A DNA stretch of 64,000 nucleotides from assembly GCA_000335715.1 (NCBI GenBank), contig AMYZ01000012.1, forward strand, positions 62,001 through 126,000, written 5' to 3'. The position numbers and the translations under genes are program-made. Shown piece by piece: positions 29,700 to 38,074 of the stretch (the first letter of the stretch is position 1; every line of letters starts with the position of its first letter). The notes below the pieces were generated by a model. That model was not told the origin of the DNA and did no database searches. It worked only from the letters and a program-made list of their open reading frames with translations. Source of the stretch: a beta proteobacterium L13 (GTDB lineage Bacteria > Pseudomonadota > Gammaproteobacteria > Burkholderiales > Chromobacteriaceae).

Positions 29700-30025
29700 T
29701 TGCGGCGCCGGTACTGGAAGCAGCTTATCTGCAGGTGAGGGCCGGGGCGGAAACCGCGTTCGAGCAGGCTTTTGCCGAGGCTTCGCCGCTGATTGCCGTC
29801 ACCACCGGTTACGCCGGTCACACCTTGCAGCGCTGCCTGGAAGTACCGGGGCGCTATTTGTTGCTGGTGCAGTGGCAGACGCAGGAAGCCCATACCTTGG
29901 GTTTTCGCCAGTCTGTGCAGTACCAGCAGTGGCGCGCATTGCTGCACCATTTTTATGATCCGTTCCCGGTGGTGGAGCACTTCACCACCGTGCTGAACCA
30001 TCCATGCAAGGACCACACCGCATGA
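29696..30025 (+). CDS. Antibiotic biosynthesis monooxygenase (ABM)-domain protein
   Basis: 109 residues with a GTG start inside the trpB stop (GTGA) and an ATGA overlap with trpA, so it is translated between the two tryptophan synthase subunits. The ferredoxin-like ABM fold is suggested by [29 protein letters not shown] at the start and by [18 protein letters not shown] with the [20 protein letters not shown] end. Relatives include heme-degrading and quinol monooxygenases and many small proteins of unknown role. A link to tryptophan synthesis is inferred from location only. Confidence 0.75.
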   Translation: MIAAPVLEAAYLQVRAGAETAFEQAFAEASPLIAVTTGYAGHTLQRCLEVPGRYLLLVQWQTQEAHTLGFRQSVQYQQWRALLHHFYDPFPVVEHFTTVLNHPCKDHTA

Positions 30026-30816
30026 GCCGCGTAGCAGAAACCTTTGCCCGCCTGCAGGCCGCAGGCGAGAAAGCCCTGATTCCCTTCATTACCGCAGGCG
30101 ACCCGAGCCCGGCGCTTACTGTCGACCTGATGCATGGCCTGGTAGAAGGCGGTGCCGACATCATCGAGCTGGGCATTCCGTTTTCCGACCCGATGGCCGA
30201 TGGTCCGGTGATCCAGCGCGCCAGCGAGCGCGCACTGGCGCACAAGGTTGGCCTGCGCCACGTGCTGGCCATGGTAAAAACCTTCCGCGAAACCAACCAG
30301 CACACCCCGGTGGTCCTGATGGGCTATCTGAACCCGGTGCACGTACTGGGCTATGAAGCATTTGCCCGTGCAGCAGCCGAAGCGGGTGTGGATGGCGTAC
30401 TTACCGTGGATTGCCCGCCGGAAGAGGCGGAAGACCTGACCGCCGCCCTGGTCGCAGCTGGGCTGGATCCGGTATTTCTGGTGGCACCTACCACGCCGAT
30501 GGCGCGCGTGCGCGAGATTGCCCGTCTGGCACGGGGCTATGTCTACTATGTGTCATTAAAAGGCGTGACTGGCGCAGGAAATCTGGACATTGACGACGTA
30601 GCGCGTAAAATTGCCGCCCTTAGAGAACACATTACTGTGCCGATCGGCGTTGGCTTTGGCATCCGCGATGCGGAAACCGCCCGCGCCATCTCTGTGGCAG
30701 CCGATGCCGTAGTGGTGGGAAGCCGTCTGGTACAGGAAATCGAGGCGGCTACACCCGAAACTGCCAAAGAGCAGTTGACCCGTCTGGTGGCTACATTGAA
30801 AGCCGCTATCCGTTAG
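30022..30816 (+). CDS. trpA: Tryptophan synthase alpha chain
   Basis: 264 residues from the ATG at 30022 (AAGGA upstream). The in-frame ATG at 30004 lies in the previous gene and is less likely. TIM-barrel signatures are [30 protein letters not shown] with the catalytic Glu and substrate Asp, and the phosphate site [12 protein letters not shown]. It cleaves indole-3-glycerol phosphate and channels indole to TrpB. Last gene of the trp run. Confidence 0.96.
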   Translation: MSRVAETFARLQAAGEKALIPFITAGDPSPALTVDLMHGLVEGGADIIELGIPFSDPMADGPVIQRASERALAHKVGLRHVLAMVKTFRETNQHTPVVLMGYLNPVHVLGYEAFARAAAEAGVDGVLTVDCPPEEAEDLTAALVAAGLDPVFLVAPTTPMARVREIARLARGYVYYVSLKGVTGAGNLDIDDVARKIAALREHITVPIGVGFGIRDAETARAISVAADAVVVGSRLVQEIEAATPETAKEQLTRLVATLKAAIR

Positions 30817-30895
30817 AACAATGCTGGCCTACCCGTGCCAGCCAGCCTGCGGCCAACCTAGTGTGGGCCACAGCTTTTAGATTCAAGGAGTCAGC

Positions 30896-31768
30896 ATGAG
30901 CTGGTTGAACAAACTCCTGCCGCCGAAAATCAAGCGCGATACGCGCGTGAGCAAGTCGTCGGCGGTGCCGGAGGGGCTGTGGAGCAAATGCCCGGCCTGT
31001 GAGGCGGTGCTTTACCATACCGACCTCCAAAGCAACCTGCAGGTCTGCCCCAAGTGTGGCCATCATCACCCTATCCACGCGCGCGAACGCCTGGATATGC
31101 TGCTGGATACCGAAGGACGCCGTGAAATAGGTGCTGAAGTCAAGCCGGTAGATATCCTGAAGTTCAAGGACAGCAAGCGCTATCCTGACCGTCTGGATGC
31201 CGCGCAAGAGACGACTGGTGAAGATGATGCGCTGGTGGTCATGCAGGGCAGCATCCACAATTTGCCTGTTGTTGTGGCAGCGTTCGAGTTCCGCTTTATT
31301 GGTGGCTCGATGGGCTCTGTGGTTGGTGAGCGTTTTGTCCGTGGCGTGCAGGCGGCCGTTGAAGCGCGCGCGCCGTTTGTATGCGTTGCCGCTTCGGGTG
31401 GTGCGCGTATGCAGGAAGGCCTGAATTCGCTGATGCAGATGGCCAAGACCTCGGCGGCATTGCAACTGTTGTCCGACCACCAGTTGCCATTCATCTCGAT
31501 TCTGACTGACCCGACCATGGGTGGCGTGTCAGCGTCGTTTGCCTTCCTGGGCGATGTGGTGATTGGCGAGCCGGGCGCATTGATCGGCTTTGCCGGCCCG
31601 CGCGTTATCGAGCAGACCGTGCGCGAAACCTTGCCGGAAGGCTTCCAGCGTTCCGAGTTCCTGGTGGAAAAGGGTGCAATCGACATGATCGTGGATCGCC
31701 GGGAGCTCAAGTTGAAGGTGGCTACGCTGCTGGCCTTGCTGCAAAAAGAGCCAACGGTTGCTGCCTGA
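30896..31768 (+). CDS. accD: Acetyl-CoA carboxylase carboxyltransferase, beta subunit
   Basis: 290 residues, normal length. The N-terminal four-cysteine zinc ribbon is visible ([12 protein letters not shown] and CPKCGHH), followed by the carboxyltransferase crotonase-like fold ([38 protein letters not shown]). With AccA it moves the carboxyl group from biotin to acetyl-CoA to make malonyl-CoA. A strong AAGGAG site lies nine bases before the ATG. The trpA-accD order is common in beta- and gammaproteobacteria. A reverse 10-mer repeat lies in the 79-base gap before it (30848). Confidence 0.96.
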   Translation: MSWLNKLLPPKIKRDTRVSKSSAVPEGLWSKCPACEAVLYHTDLQSNLQVCPKCGHHHPIHARERLDMLLDTEGRREIGAEVKPVDILKFKDSKRYPDRLDAAQETTGEDDALVVMQGSIHNLPVVVAAFEFRFIGGSMGSVVGERFVRGVQAAVEARAPFVCVAASGGARMQEGLNSLMQMAKTSAALQLLSDHQLPFISILTDPTMGGVSASFAFLGDVVIGEPGALIGFAGPRVIEQTVRETLPEGFQRSEFLVEKGAIDMIVDRRELKLKVATLLALLQKEPTVAA

Positions 31769-31812
31769 GCAAACATAATGCAGCCCCGATTGCTGGGCTG
31801 GTGTTAGCGCTA

Positions 31813-31845
31813 AAGCCTGCTTGCTTTGCAAGCGGGCTTTTTTCA
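31813..31845 (+). terminator. Intrinsic terminator after accD
   Basis: Twelve-bp stem (31813-31824 with 31828-31839) with one G-U type step and a three-base loop, ending in six T. Confidence 0.9.
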
Positions 31846-32145
31846 TGTGTGATGCTACGCGTTCGGGCGCTCGTGTCGTGTAACCCGATTACGCCGAGGC
31901 ACAGCCAAGGCCGACGCGTATTTTGCTTGCCCTTGCACAACCGGTTGGTGGTTTTTTATTGCGAGAAATTTATAGAAACCTTTTGGGGTGATTTGTGCTG
32001 CAATAACAAGTGTTTGTACTTTGCTTAAAATAAAACTTATAGATATCGATGTTTTATTGAGCTGAATTAATTTGAATGTTGCTGGAAGTAGGCTGTAATG
32101 TTGCTTTGATAGATAATGGTGGTGAAACATGCATAGGGCACCGGG
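31846..32145 (+). promoter_or_regulatory. AT-rich intergenic region with candidate promoter for the cupredoxin/GGDEF-EAL pair
   Basis: No gene is seen here. The stretch is clearly richer in A and T than its surroundings. TTGTAC at 32014-32019 and TATAGA at 32038-32043 are separated by 18 bases and could form a sigma-70 promoter, leaving a leader of about 95 bases before the ATG at 32146. Confidence 0.4.
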
Positions 32146-32772
32146 ATGAGTAATGACAAAGTGGCGGTGGGTGTGCGTGCCGCAGTGTTGGCAAGCCTGC
32201 TTTGTGCGCCTGCGATCGCTGCAGATCTGTCAGTAACCGTGGCGGATGCGCAAGGGGTGGCAGTGCCTGATGCTGCGGTGTACTTGCTGCCATTGCAGGG
32301 TAAAGCGCCCAAGGGTACACAGAAGGGGTCTATCGAACAGATGGACAAAACCTTCATACCCTATGTATCCATAGTTCAAGCTGGTACGGTAGTTTCTTTC
32401 CCCAACAAAGATACTGTGCGCCATCACGTTTATTCGTTTTCGGCACCCAAGGTATTCGACCTGAAGCTGTATTCCGGAACGCCTAGCCAGCCGGTGGTGT
32501 TTGACAAGCCCGGCCTGGTTGCGCTGGGCTGTAATATCCACGACTGGATGCTGGCGTATGTACTGGTGGTGGAGACGCCCTGGTTTGCTGTCAGCAAGGA
32601 TCGTGGTAACGCCGTAGTAGAAAATGTCCCGGCGGGGGATTACAACATGCTGATATGGCACCCCCGCATGAAAGAAGAAATGATGCAGCAGATCAAAATA
32701 GGGGCTTCCGCACAGGCGGTGCGGGTCAGAGTGACATTAAGCAAGCCAGACTTGCGCCGGCAAGGGGGTTGA
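32146..32772 (+). CDS. Periplasmic cupredoxin-domain protein (methylamine-utilisation-like)
   Basis: 208 residues with a signal peptide (cleavage likely after AIAA, about residue 26). The core is a plastocyanin-like fold: KTFIPYVSIVQAGTVVSFPNKDTVRHHVYSFS supplies a copper-ligand histidine, and GCNIHDWM supplies the Cys, His and Met ligands. The protein is therefore predicted to bind type 1 copper in the periplasm, although it may also use the fold only as a sensor module. It ends one base before the GGDEF/EAL gene and must be co-expressed with it. Proteins of this kind are often annotated as methylamine utilisation proteins without evidence for that pathway. Confidence 0.75.
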   Translation: MSNDKVAVGVRAAVLASLLCAPAIAADLSVTVADAQGVAVPDAAVYLLPLQGKAPKGTQKGSIEQMDKTFIPYVSIVQAGTVVSFPNKDTVRHHVYSFSAPKVFDLKLYSGTPSQPVVFDKPGLVALGCNIHDWMLAYVLVVETPWFAVSKDRGNAVVENVPAGDYNMLIWHPRMKEEMMQQIKIGASAQAVRVRVTLSKPDLRRQGG

Positions 32773-32773
32773 T

Positions 32774-35083
32774 GTGCGTTTGGCAAAAACCTTGCGGTTC
32801 AGGGTAACCCTGCTGTTTACCTCCTTGCTGGCGGTAGTGCTGGGGGTGTCCTTTTTTATGGTGAGTGCGGCCAACCTGGGCATTTTCGAGGAGCAGGCCG
32901 AGCAGGAGCTGGAAACCGGGCAGCGGGTATTCAATCGTTTGCTGGAGCAGAACAGCAAACTGCTGATTCAGGCGACGCAGGTGCTGGTAGGGGATTTTGC
33001 TTTCCGGGAAGCACTGGCCACGGCGGATGGTCCCACCATGCTTTCGGCATTGAACAATCATGCCAACCGCCTGGGCGCCGAGCTGGTATTGCTTAGTGAC
33101 CTGCAAGGCAGTGTGCCGGCAGACAATCTGGGCGTGGCCCGTGATGGCATATATCCGTTTCCCGACCTGATGCAAGCCGCCCGCAAAGATGGCGTGGCCA
33201 GCGGTATCAAAGTGGTGAAGGGCGAGGCCTACGAGCTGGTGGTCGTGCCGGTCAAAGCGCCAGTCGTTATCGGCTGGATTACGCTGGGGGTGAAACTTAC
33301 CGAGAAGGTTGCCAGGGATCTGAAGGAAATGTCCGATCTGGAAGTTACCTTCATGACCAAAGATGGCAAAGGGGGCTGGCACAGTTTTGCCACTACGCTG
33401 CCGCCAGATCAGCTAAAAGACTTGCTGGCGCACCCTACTCATGAAAAGCGGCTGGAGTTGGCTGGTGCGCCGCACCAGTCCCGCTTGTTGCCTATTGCCA
33501 GTGGCAGTGGTGGCCAGGTCTATGCCGTGCTGCAGCGCCCGCTGCAGGAGATTCTGGCGCCATTTTATGCCTTGCAGAAAGCCTTGCTGGCCTTGGCCAT
33601 CGCTAGCTTGCTGCTATGCATTCTTGCCAGCTTCAAAGTGGCCGGCGTGGTGACGACGCCCTTGCACCGGCTGGTGACGGTGGCTAAAAAAATTCGTGAT
33701 GGTAGCTATGCAGAAAAAGTAGAGCGGCCAGAAACCAGCGAGCTGGCCGAGCTGGCCGATAGCCTGGACCACATGCAGACAGCCATTGCCGAGCGCGAGC
33801 AGGAAATCCTAGCGCTGGCTTATCGCGACACGCTGACTGGCCTGGTAAACCGCGCCGGCTTCCTCAGCGAGCTGGGGCGCAGGCTGGAAAACAGCGCACA
33901 GAGCCAGACTGTGATGCTGCTGGATCTGGATCGTTTCCAGCAGCTGAACGATACCCTGGGCCATGTGGCCGGTGACCGCGTCATCATGCGCATAGGCTTC
34001 TGGCTGCATGCCGAGGTTGCCCGCTTTGGTGGGGTACTGGCGCGTCTGGGGGGCGACGAGTTTGCCTTTGTCGTATCCGGTACCGATTACCAGGAAGTGC
34101 TGCAAGCCGTGCTGCAAGGGTTCGAGCGGCAGCTGGCGGTAGATGAGCGCAAGCTGGACGTGCGTGCCAGTATCGGCATTGCCAGCTATCCGGAGCACGC
34201 CCCCACAGCGCAGGATCTACTGCGCTGCGCGGACGAGGCGATGTATGTGTCCAAGCGCAAAAAGTGCACCGTATCGGTATACGACGCAGCCAAACGCCAG
34301 TTCCGTGATGAGCATCTTTCCCTGCTGGGCGACCTGAAAGAAGCGCTGAATCAGGAACAGCTCACCCTGCATTACCAGCCCAAAGTGGCGCTGGACGGTA
34401 GCCTGCATTGCGAGGCCGAGGCGCTGGTGCGCTGGGAGCACCCTGTGCGCGGCTTTGTGCCACCGTTCGAGTTTATTCCGTTTGCCGAGCAAACCGGCTA
34501 TATCCGCGAGATTACCCATTGGGTGATTGCGCGCGCCTGTATTGATGGCGCCGAGCTGTTGGCCGCAGGCACGCCGGTGCGCATCTCGGTCAACCTGTCT
34601 ACGCGGGACTTGCTGGACGCTGCGCTGCCGGCATTTGTGGAGAACTGCCTGACGATGGCGGGCCTGCCCAAGCAGTACCTGTGTCTGGAGATCACGGAAA
34701 GCGGGGTGATGGAAGACCCGGATCGCGCCCTGGAAACCCTGCATGCCTTGCGCAATATGGGCATGGCCTTGGCGATTGATGATTATGGTACCGGCTATTC
34801 CTCGCTGGCCTACGTCAAGCAGCTACCGGTGTCGGAGCTGAAAATCGACCGAGCCTTTGTCAAAGAAGTGGTCGAGAGCGAGGCGGACGCCATGATTGTG
34901 CGCTCGACGACCGAGCTGGCCCACTCCTTGGGCTTCAAGGTGGTGGCTGAAGGGGTAGAGACGCTGGAAATCAGCGAGAAGCTGCGTGAGCTGGGCTGTG
35001 ATTTCGGTCAGGGCTACTTCTACTCGCGCCCGATACCACTGGCGGCATTTGCAGCCTGGTTGCGCAAGTATCAGGGCCAGTAA
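32774..35083 (+). CDS. Cache-type sensor with HAMP, GGDEF and EAL domains
   Basis: 769 residues with a GTG start at 32774, preceded by AAGGGGG. Membrane helix at about 10-32, an extracytoplasmic double-Cache-like sensor (about 35-265), second helix at about 270-292, and HAMP to about 345. The diguanylate cyclase domain has an intact GGDEF (residues 426-430, RLGGDEF) but no RxxD inhibition site at the usual place. The EAL domain is complete (EAL at 549-551, DDYGTGYSSL, KIDRAF, EGVET, QGYFYSRP). It could make and degrade cyclic di-GMP. The cupredoxin gene in front suggests a copper- or redox-related signal. Confidence 0.88.
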   Translation: MRLAKTLRFRVTLLFTSLLAVVLGVSFFMVSAANLGIFEEQAEQELETGQRVFNRLLEQNSKLLIQATQVLVGDFAFREALATADGPTMLSALNNHANRLGAELVLLSDLQGSVPADNLGVARDGIYPFPDLMQAARKDGVASGIKVVKGEAYELVVVPVKAPVVIGWITLGVKLTEKVARDLKEMSDLEVTFMTKDGKGGWHSFATTLPPDQLKDLLAHPTHEKRLELAGAPHQSRLLPIASGSGGQVYAVLQRPLQEILAPFYALQKALLALAIASLLLCILASFKVAGVVTTPLHRLVTVAKKIRDGSYAEKVERPETSELAELADSLDHMQTAIAEREQEILALAYRDTLTGLVNRAGFLSELGRRLENSAQSQTVMLLDLDRFQQLNDTLGHVAGDRVIMRIGFWLHAEVARFGGVLARLGGDEFAFVVSGTDYQEVLQAVLQGFERQLAVDERKLDVRASIGIASYPEHAPTAQDLLRCADEAMYVSKRKKCTVSVYDAAKRQFRDEHLSLLGDLKEALNQEQLTLHYQPKVALDGSLHCEAEALVRWEHPVRGFVPPFEFIPFAEQTGYIREITHWVIARACIDGAELLAAGTPVRISVNLSTRDLLDAALPAFVENCLTMAGLPKQYLCLEITESGVMEDPDRALETLHALRNMGMALAIDDYGTGYSSLAYVKQLPVSELKIDRAFVKEVVESEADAMIVRSTTELAHSLGFKVVAEGVETLEISEKLRELGCDFGQGYFYSRPIPLAAFAAWLRKYQGQ

Positions 35084-35135
35084 GCCCGCGAAGGGTGTGA
35101 GGCAGGCTGGGCTAATGTGCGTTTAGCATTGCCTG

Positions 35136-35181
35136 AAAAATATGCGGCATAGCCAAGTGGCTGATGCCGCATATTTTTTTT
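35136..35181. terminator. Bidirectional intrinsic terminator between the GGDEF/EAL gene and astE
   Basis: Fifteen-bp perfect stem (35136-35150 with 35164-35178) starting with five A and ending with eight T, placed between two convergent genes and usable in both directions. Confidence 0.9.
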
Positions 35182-35234
35182 GTGGTTTTCACAGCTTGTC
35201 CACAGCTTTTTCCCGTTTTGCTGTGGATATCTAC

Positions 35235-36242
35235 CTAGTCCAGCGTAGTCGGCGCGATGATGATGCCAGCGCGCAGGCCGATGCTGACGCGCGGGTTGGG
35301 GAAGAGAATGCGCTCTTCTCCGCCTTTGGCGATATGGCGAATATCGCCGTCTTCGGCAATCAGCATGCCATCAGGCAAGGCCGTGAAGTTTTCCACATCA
35401 TCGGCCAGGTGCAGGACAAAGTCGCCGCTGTGCTTGATCAGGTCGTAGCTGGCACGAAAGAGCTTCACCCGGCTGGCATCGTAGGGTTCGGCGCGGCAAG
35501 GTTGGCCGCTGACCAGCGCGCGTAGCGCCTGGTCGATGCCGCTAAAGCGGCCCAGATCGTTCTGGCCAAACGGCCGGGCTTTGCCCAGCTCCAGCGTAAA
35601 CGCGTCTGCCTGGCAGTGCTGGCTGGTGAAATAGCTGTAAGTGGCGGCTGGCTTGCTGTGCAGCAGCACGGTGCTGATATCGGCTTGAGCCAGCCACATC
35701 AGCTGTTCGCGGTTGTGCTGGCGATCGTGCAGGTAAGGGTAGATGGCAAAGCGCTCGAACACCGAGCTACGGATGGCAGTGTGCAGGTCGTAATGGCGGC
35801 GCGGGCCGCTGGCGCGGCTGAAAAACTGCTGGGCTGCCTGTTCCAGCTCGGCAGCGCGTACAGCCTCGGCCGCTTGCGGCTGGCTGGCATGCTGGCCGTT
35901 GAACAGGCGGTTCATGTCGTAATCGATAAAGCGCTTGCCGGCTTGCATGGCCGGTATGTTGCCCAGGGCGACCAGTAGCCGGGCGTGCAGGGGTAGGGTG
36001 CCATCCAGCAGGTCGTTGACGATGCCGCTTAACACTTCGATAGGTGCGGTTTCGTTGCCGTGCACGCCGGCAGACAGCAGGATGTGTTCAAGGTTGGCCG
36101 CAGGGTGGGCAGGGCAGAGCTCTAGCAGCCCCGGGGCTAGCCAGTGCGCGTGTATGCCGTGCTGCTGCCACTGCGGCTGCCCGGGCGTGAGCGCTTGTAG
36201 CGTAAGAGACAGGAAATCCTTGGCGGGGTGAAACGGGTTCAT
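35235..36242 (-). CDS. astE: Succinylglutamate desuccinylase
   Basis: 335 residues. Zinc-binding residues of the AstE/aspartoacylase family are visible: His and Glu in SAGVHGNETAP and the third ligand in YDLHTAIR. DYDMNRLF and FTLELGKARPFG are also typical. The enzyme splits N-succinylglutamate to glutamate and succinate, the last step of the arginine succinyltransferase pathway. The other ast genes are not present here, so the gene has been separated from its usual operon. The 10-mer repeat occurs at 36093. Confidence 0.9.
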   Translation of the reverse strand: MNPFHPAKDFLSLTLQALTPGQPQWQQHGIHAHWLAPGLLELCPAHPAANLEHILLSAGVHGNETAPIEVLSGIVNDLLDGTLPLHARLLVALGNIPAMQAGKRFIDYDMNRLFNGQHASQPQAAEAVRAAELEQAAQQFFSRASGPRRHYDLHTAIRSSVFERFAIYPYLHDRQHNREQLMWLAQADISTVLLHSKPAATYSYFTSQHCQADAFTLELGKARPFGQNDLGRFSGIDQALRALVSGQPCRAEPYDASRVKLFRASYDLIKHSGDFVLHLADDVENFTALPDGMLIAEDGDIRHIAKGGEERILFPNPRVSIGLRAGIIIAPTTLD

Positions 36243-36272
36243 GGTGCTTCCTTCAGGGTTTGCCCCATTCTA

Positions 36273-36312
36273 AACAAAGACCCGTGGCGCCAAAGGCTGG
36301 CGGCACGGGTCT
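36273..36312 (-). terminator. Intrinsic terminator after the enoyl-CoA hydratase gene
   Basis: Nine-bp outer stem (36279-36287 with 36304-36312) with additional inner pairing. Read on the minus strand it runs into TCTTTGTTTA. It lies 27 bases past the stop at 36339 and before astE. Confidence 0.75.
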
Positions 36313-36338
36313 GAACATTGATGGCGCAATCGTGCAAA

Positions 36339-37127
36339 TCAGAGCATCCAGCTGGGCGTCCTTTTTTGCAGGTAGGCATAGATCCCTTCGCGGCCTTCCT
36401 CGCTGGTGCGTACGCTGGTGATGCGCTCGATGCTGATGTCCAGCGCGGCCTGGCTGGTGCCCAGCTGGCTGATATCGTTCACCAGCTGCTTGGCCGCTAC
36501 CATGGCTTGCGGGCCATTGTGCAGCAGGTGGCGCAGTGTCATCTCCAGGCTGGCGTCCAGCTCGTCTGCCTCGACTACCTGGTGCACCAGGCCCAGCCGT
36601 TTGGCTTTGCCGGCATTGAACCGTTCTGCCGTAATGAAATAGCGCCGCGTGGCGCGCGCACCGATGGCACGGATGATGTACGGGGCAATGGACGAGGGGA
36701 TGCTGCCCAGTTTTACCTCGGAAAAGCCGAACAGGCTGTCGGTGCAGGAAATGGCTACGTCGCAGCAGGCTACCAGCCCCACACCAATGCCAAATGCCGA
36801 GCCATGCACCTTGGCGATGGTGGGTTTGGGGAGCGTATCCAGGGTGACCATCAGCTCGGCCAGCAGGCGGGCCTGCTGCTGCAAGGTGGTGTCTTCGGCG
36901 CTGTTGAGCCTTTCCAGCCATTGCATATCGTGGCCGGTGGAGAAGTTCATGCCGCTGCCGGTTAGCACCACGGCCCGGATGGACGGGTCGCGGCCCAGCT
37001 CTTTCAGCTCACGGGTAAGGCGTAGCGCCAGGGTGTCGTCAATGGCGTTGTGCAGATCCGGCCGGTTGAGTGACAGTGTGGCGATATTACGATCGTCTAC
37101 AGACAGCAGGATGCAATCCTGGGCCAT
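36339..37127 (-). CDS. Enoyl-CoA hydratase/isomerase family protein, methylglutaconyl-CoA hydratase-like
   Basis: 262 residues, a typical crotonase fold protein. RPDLHNAIDD, GMNFSTGHDMQWL (oxyanion-hole block) and HGSAFGIGVGLVACCDVAI are conserved. The catalytic glutamate is in GFSEVKLGSIPSSIAPYI. The overall sequence style (SEVKLGXIPAXISPYV) is that of LiuC-type 3-methylglutaconyl-CoA hydratases, but no leucine-degradation genes accompany it, so the specific substrate is left open. It is probably co-transcribed with the alpha/beta hydrolase gene 12 bases upstream. Confidence 0.8.
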   Translation of the reverse strand: MAQDCILLSVDDRNIATLSLNRPDLHNAIDDTLALRLTRELKELGRDPSIRAVVLTGSGMNFSTGHDMQWLERLNSAEDTTLQQQARLLAELMVTLDTLPKPTIAKVHGSAFGIGVGLVACCDVAISCTDSLFGFSEVKLGSIPSSIAPYIIRAIGARATRRYFITAERFNAGKAKRLGLVHQVVEADELDASLEMTLRHLLHNGPQAMVAAKQLVNDISQLGTSQAALDISIERITSVRTSEEGREGIYAYLQKRTPSWML

Positions 37128-37139
37128 GAGAAACCTCCT

Positions 37140-37928
37140 TTACGGGGTGGCAAACTGGAAAATGTGTTGGCAAAACAGCTGCGGTGCTTCCAGGTGCAGC
37201 GCGTGGCCGGCGCCGGGCAAGATGCTCAGGCTGGCGCCGGGTATGCCTTGCTGTAATAGCCGGGCCTGGTACAGCGGGGTCAGGCGGTCTTCGTCCCCCA
37301 CGATGATGTGGGTCGGCACCGCCAGATCCCCCAGCCAGCTGCGTGCATCGTGCGCCATTACGCCGGCGATGATGCGCTCGATGGCAGACCACTCTACTGT
37401 GGCGGCAATACGCTTCAGGTCTGGCAACATGGCCTGGCCAGCCTGCAGGAAGCGGCTGGAAAATAGCCATGGCAAGCTGATATCAAAGCGCAGGTCGCTG
37501 CCGCCGGCCGCTTCGGCCTGGGACCAGCTTAACGCAATCTGGGTATTAATGGCATCCGACCACGCCAGGGTGGCTGCCAGCAACATGCAGCCAACCTTGT
37601 GCGGGTGTCGGCGCGCAAAGTGCTGTGCCACCATGCCGCCGTATGACAAGCCGGCCAGATAGACCTGCTCCACACCCAGGTGATCCAGCAGGGCGGCGGC
37701 ATCGTCAGCCTGGCGTGTCAGGGCGTAGGCTGGCTGTTCGGTACATTCACTCTGCCCTTGCCCCTGAAAGTCCAGCCGGATCAAGCGGAAGCGCTGCTCC
37801 AGCATGGGTGCCATCAGTGTCCAGGCTGCGGTACTCATGGTCAGGCCATTAAACAGCATCAGCGGCTGGCTGCCTTGGCCGCTGACTTCGTAGTACAGCT
37901 GGCGCTGCTCGGTTTGCAAGAATGGCAT
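37140..37928 (-). CDS. Alpha/beta-hydrolase
   Basis: 262 residues. Nucleophile elbow GLSYGG, acid in VGDEDRLT, and histidine in GAGHALHLEAP make a complete Ser-Asp-His triad. NGLTMSTAAWTLMAPML and RLDFQGQGQS are the usual oxyanion-hole and strand motifs. It resembles 3-oxoadipate enol-lactonase-type and related small esterases. The reaction is unknown. Twelve bases separate it from the enoyl-CoA hydratase gene that follows, so they form a two-gene unit, perhaps in acyl-CoA or ester breakdown. Confidence 0.8.
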   Translation of the reverse strand: MPFLQTEQRQLYYEVSGQGSQPLMLFNGLTMSTAAWTLMAPMLEQRFRLIRLDFQGQGQSECTEQPAYALTRQADDAAALLDHLGVEQVYLAGLSYGGMVAQHFARRHPHKVGCMLLAATLAWSDAINTQIALSWSQAEAAGGSDLRFDISLPWLFSSRFLQAGQAMLPDLKRIAATVEWSAIERIIAGVMAHDARSWLGDLAVPTHIIVGDEDRLTPLYQARLLQQGIPGASLSILPGAGHALHLEAPQLFCQHIFQFATP

Positions 37929-38074
37929 GGTGCGCTCCCTATGCTGTTGTTTTCTCCATTCTAGGCAATTTCATGCACTGTGCTCTGCCATTACTGCCTT
38001 GGCAGCTGGGTGGGGCTGCATTGTCTGTCACAAATAAGTACTAAAGTTGCCTGGTTATCGATAGCAGGTGTCCC

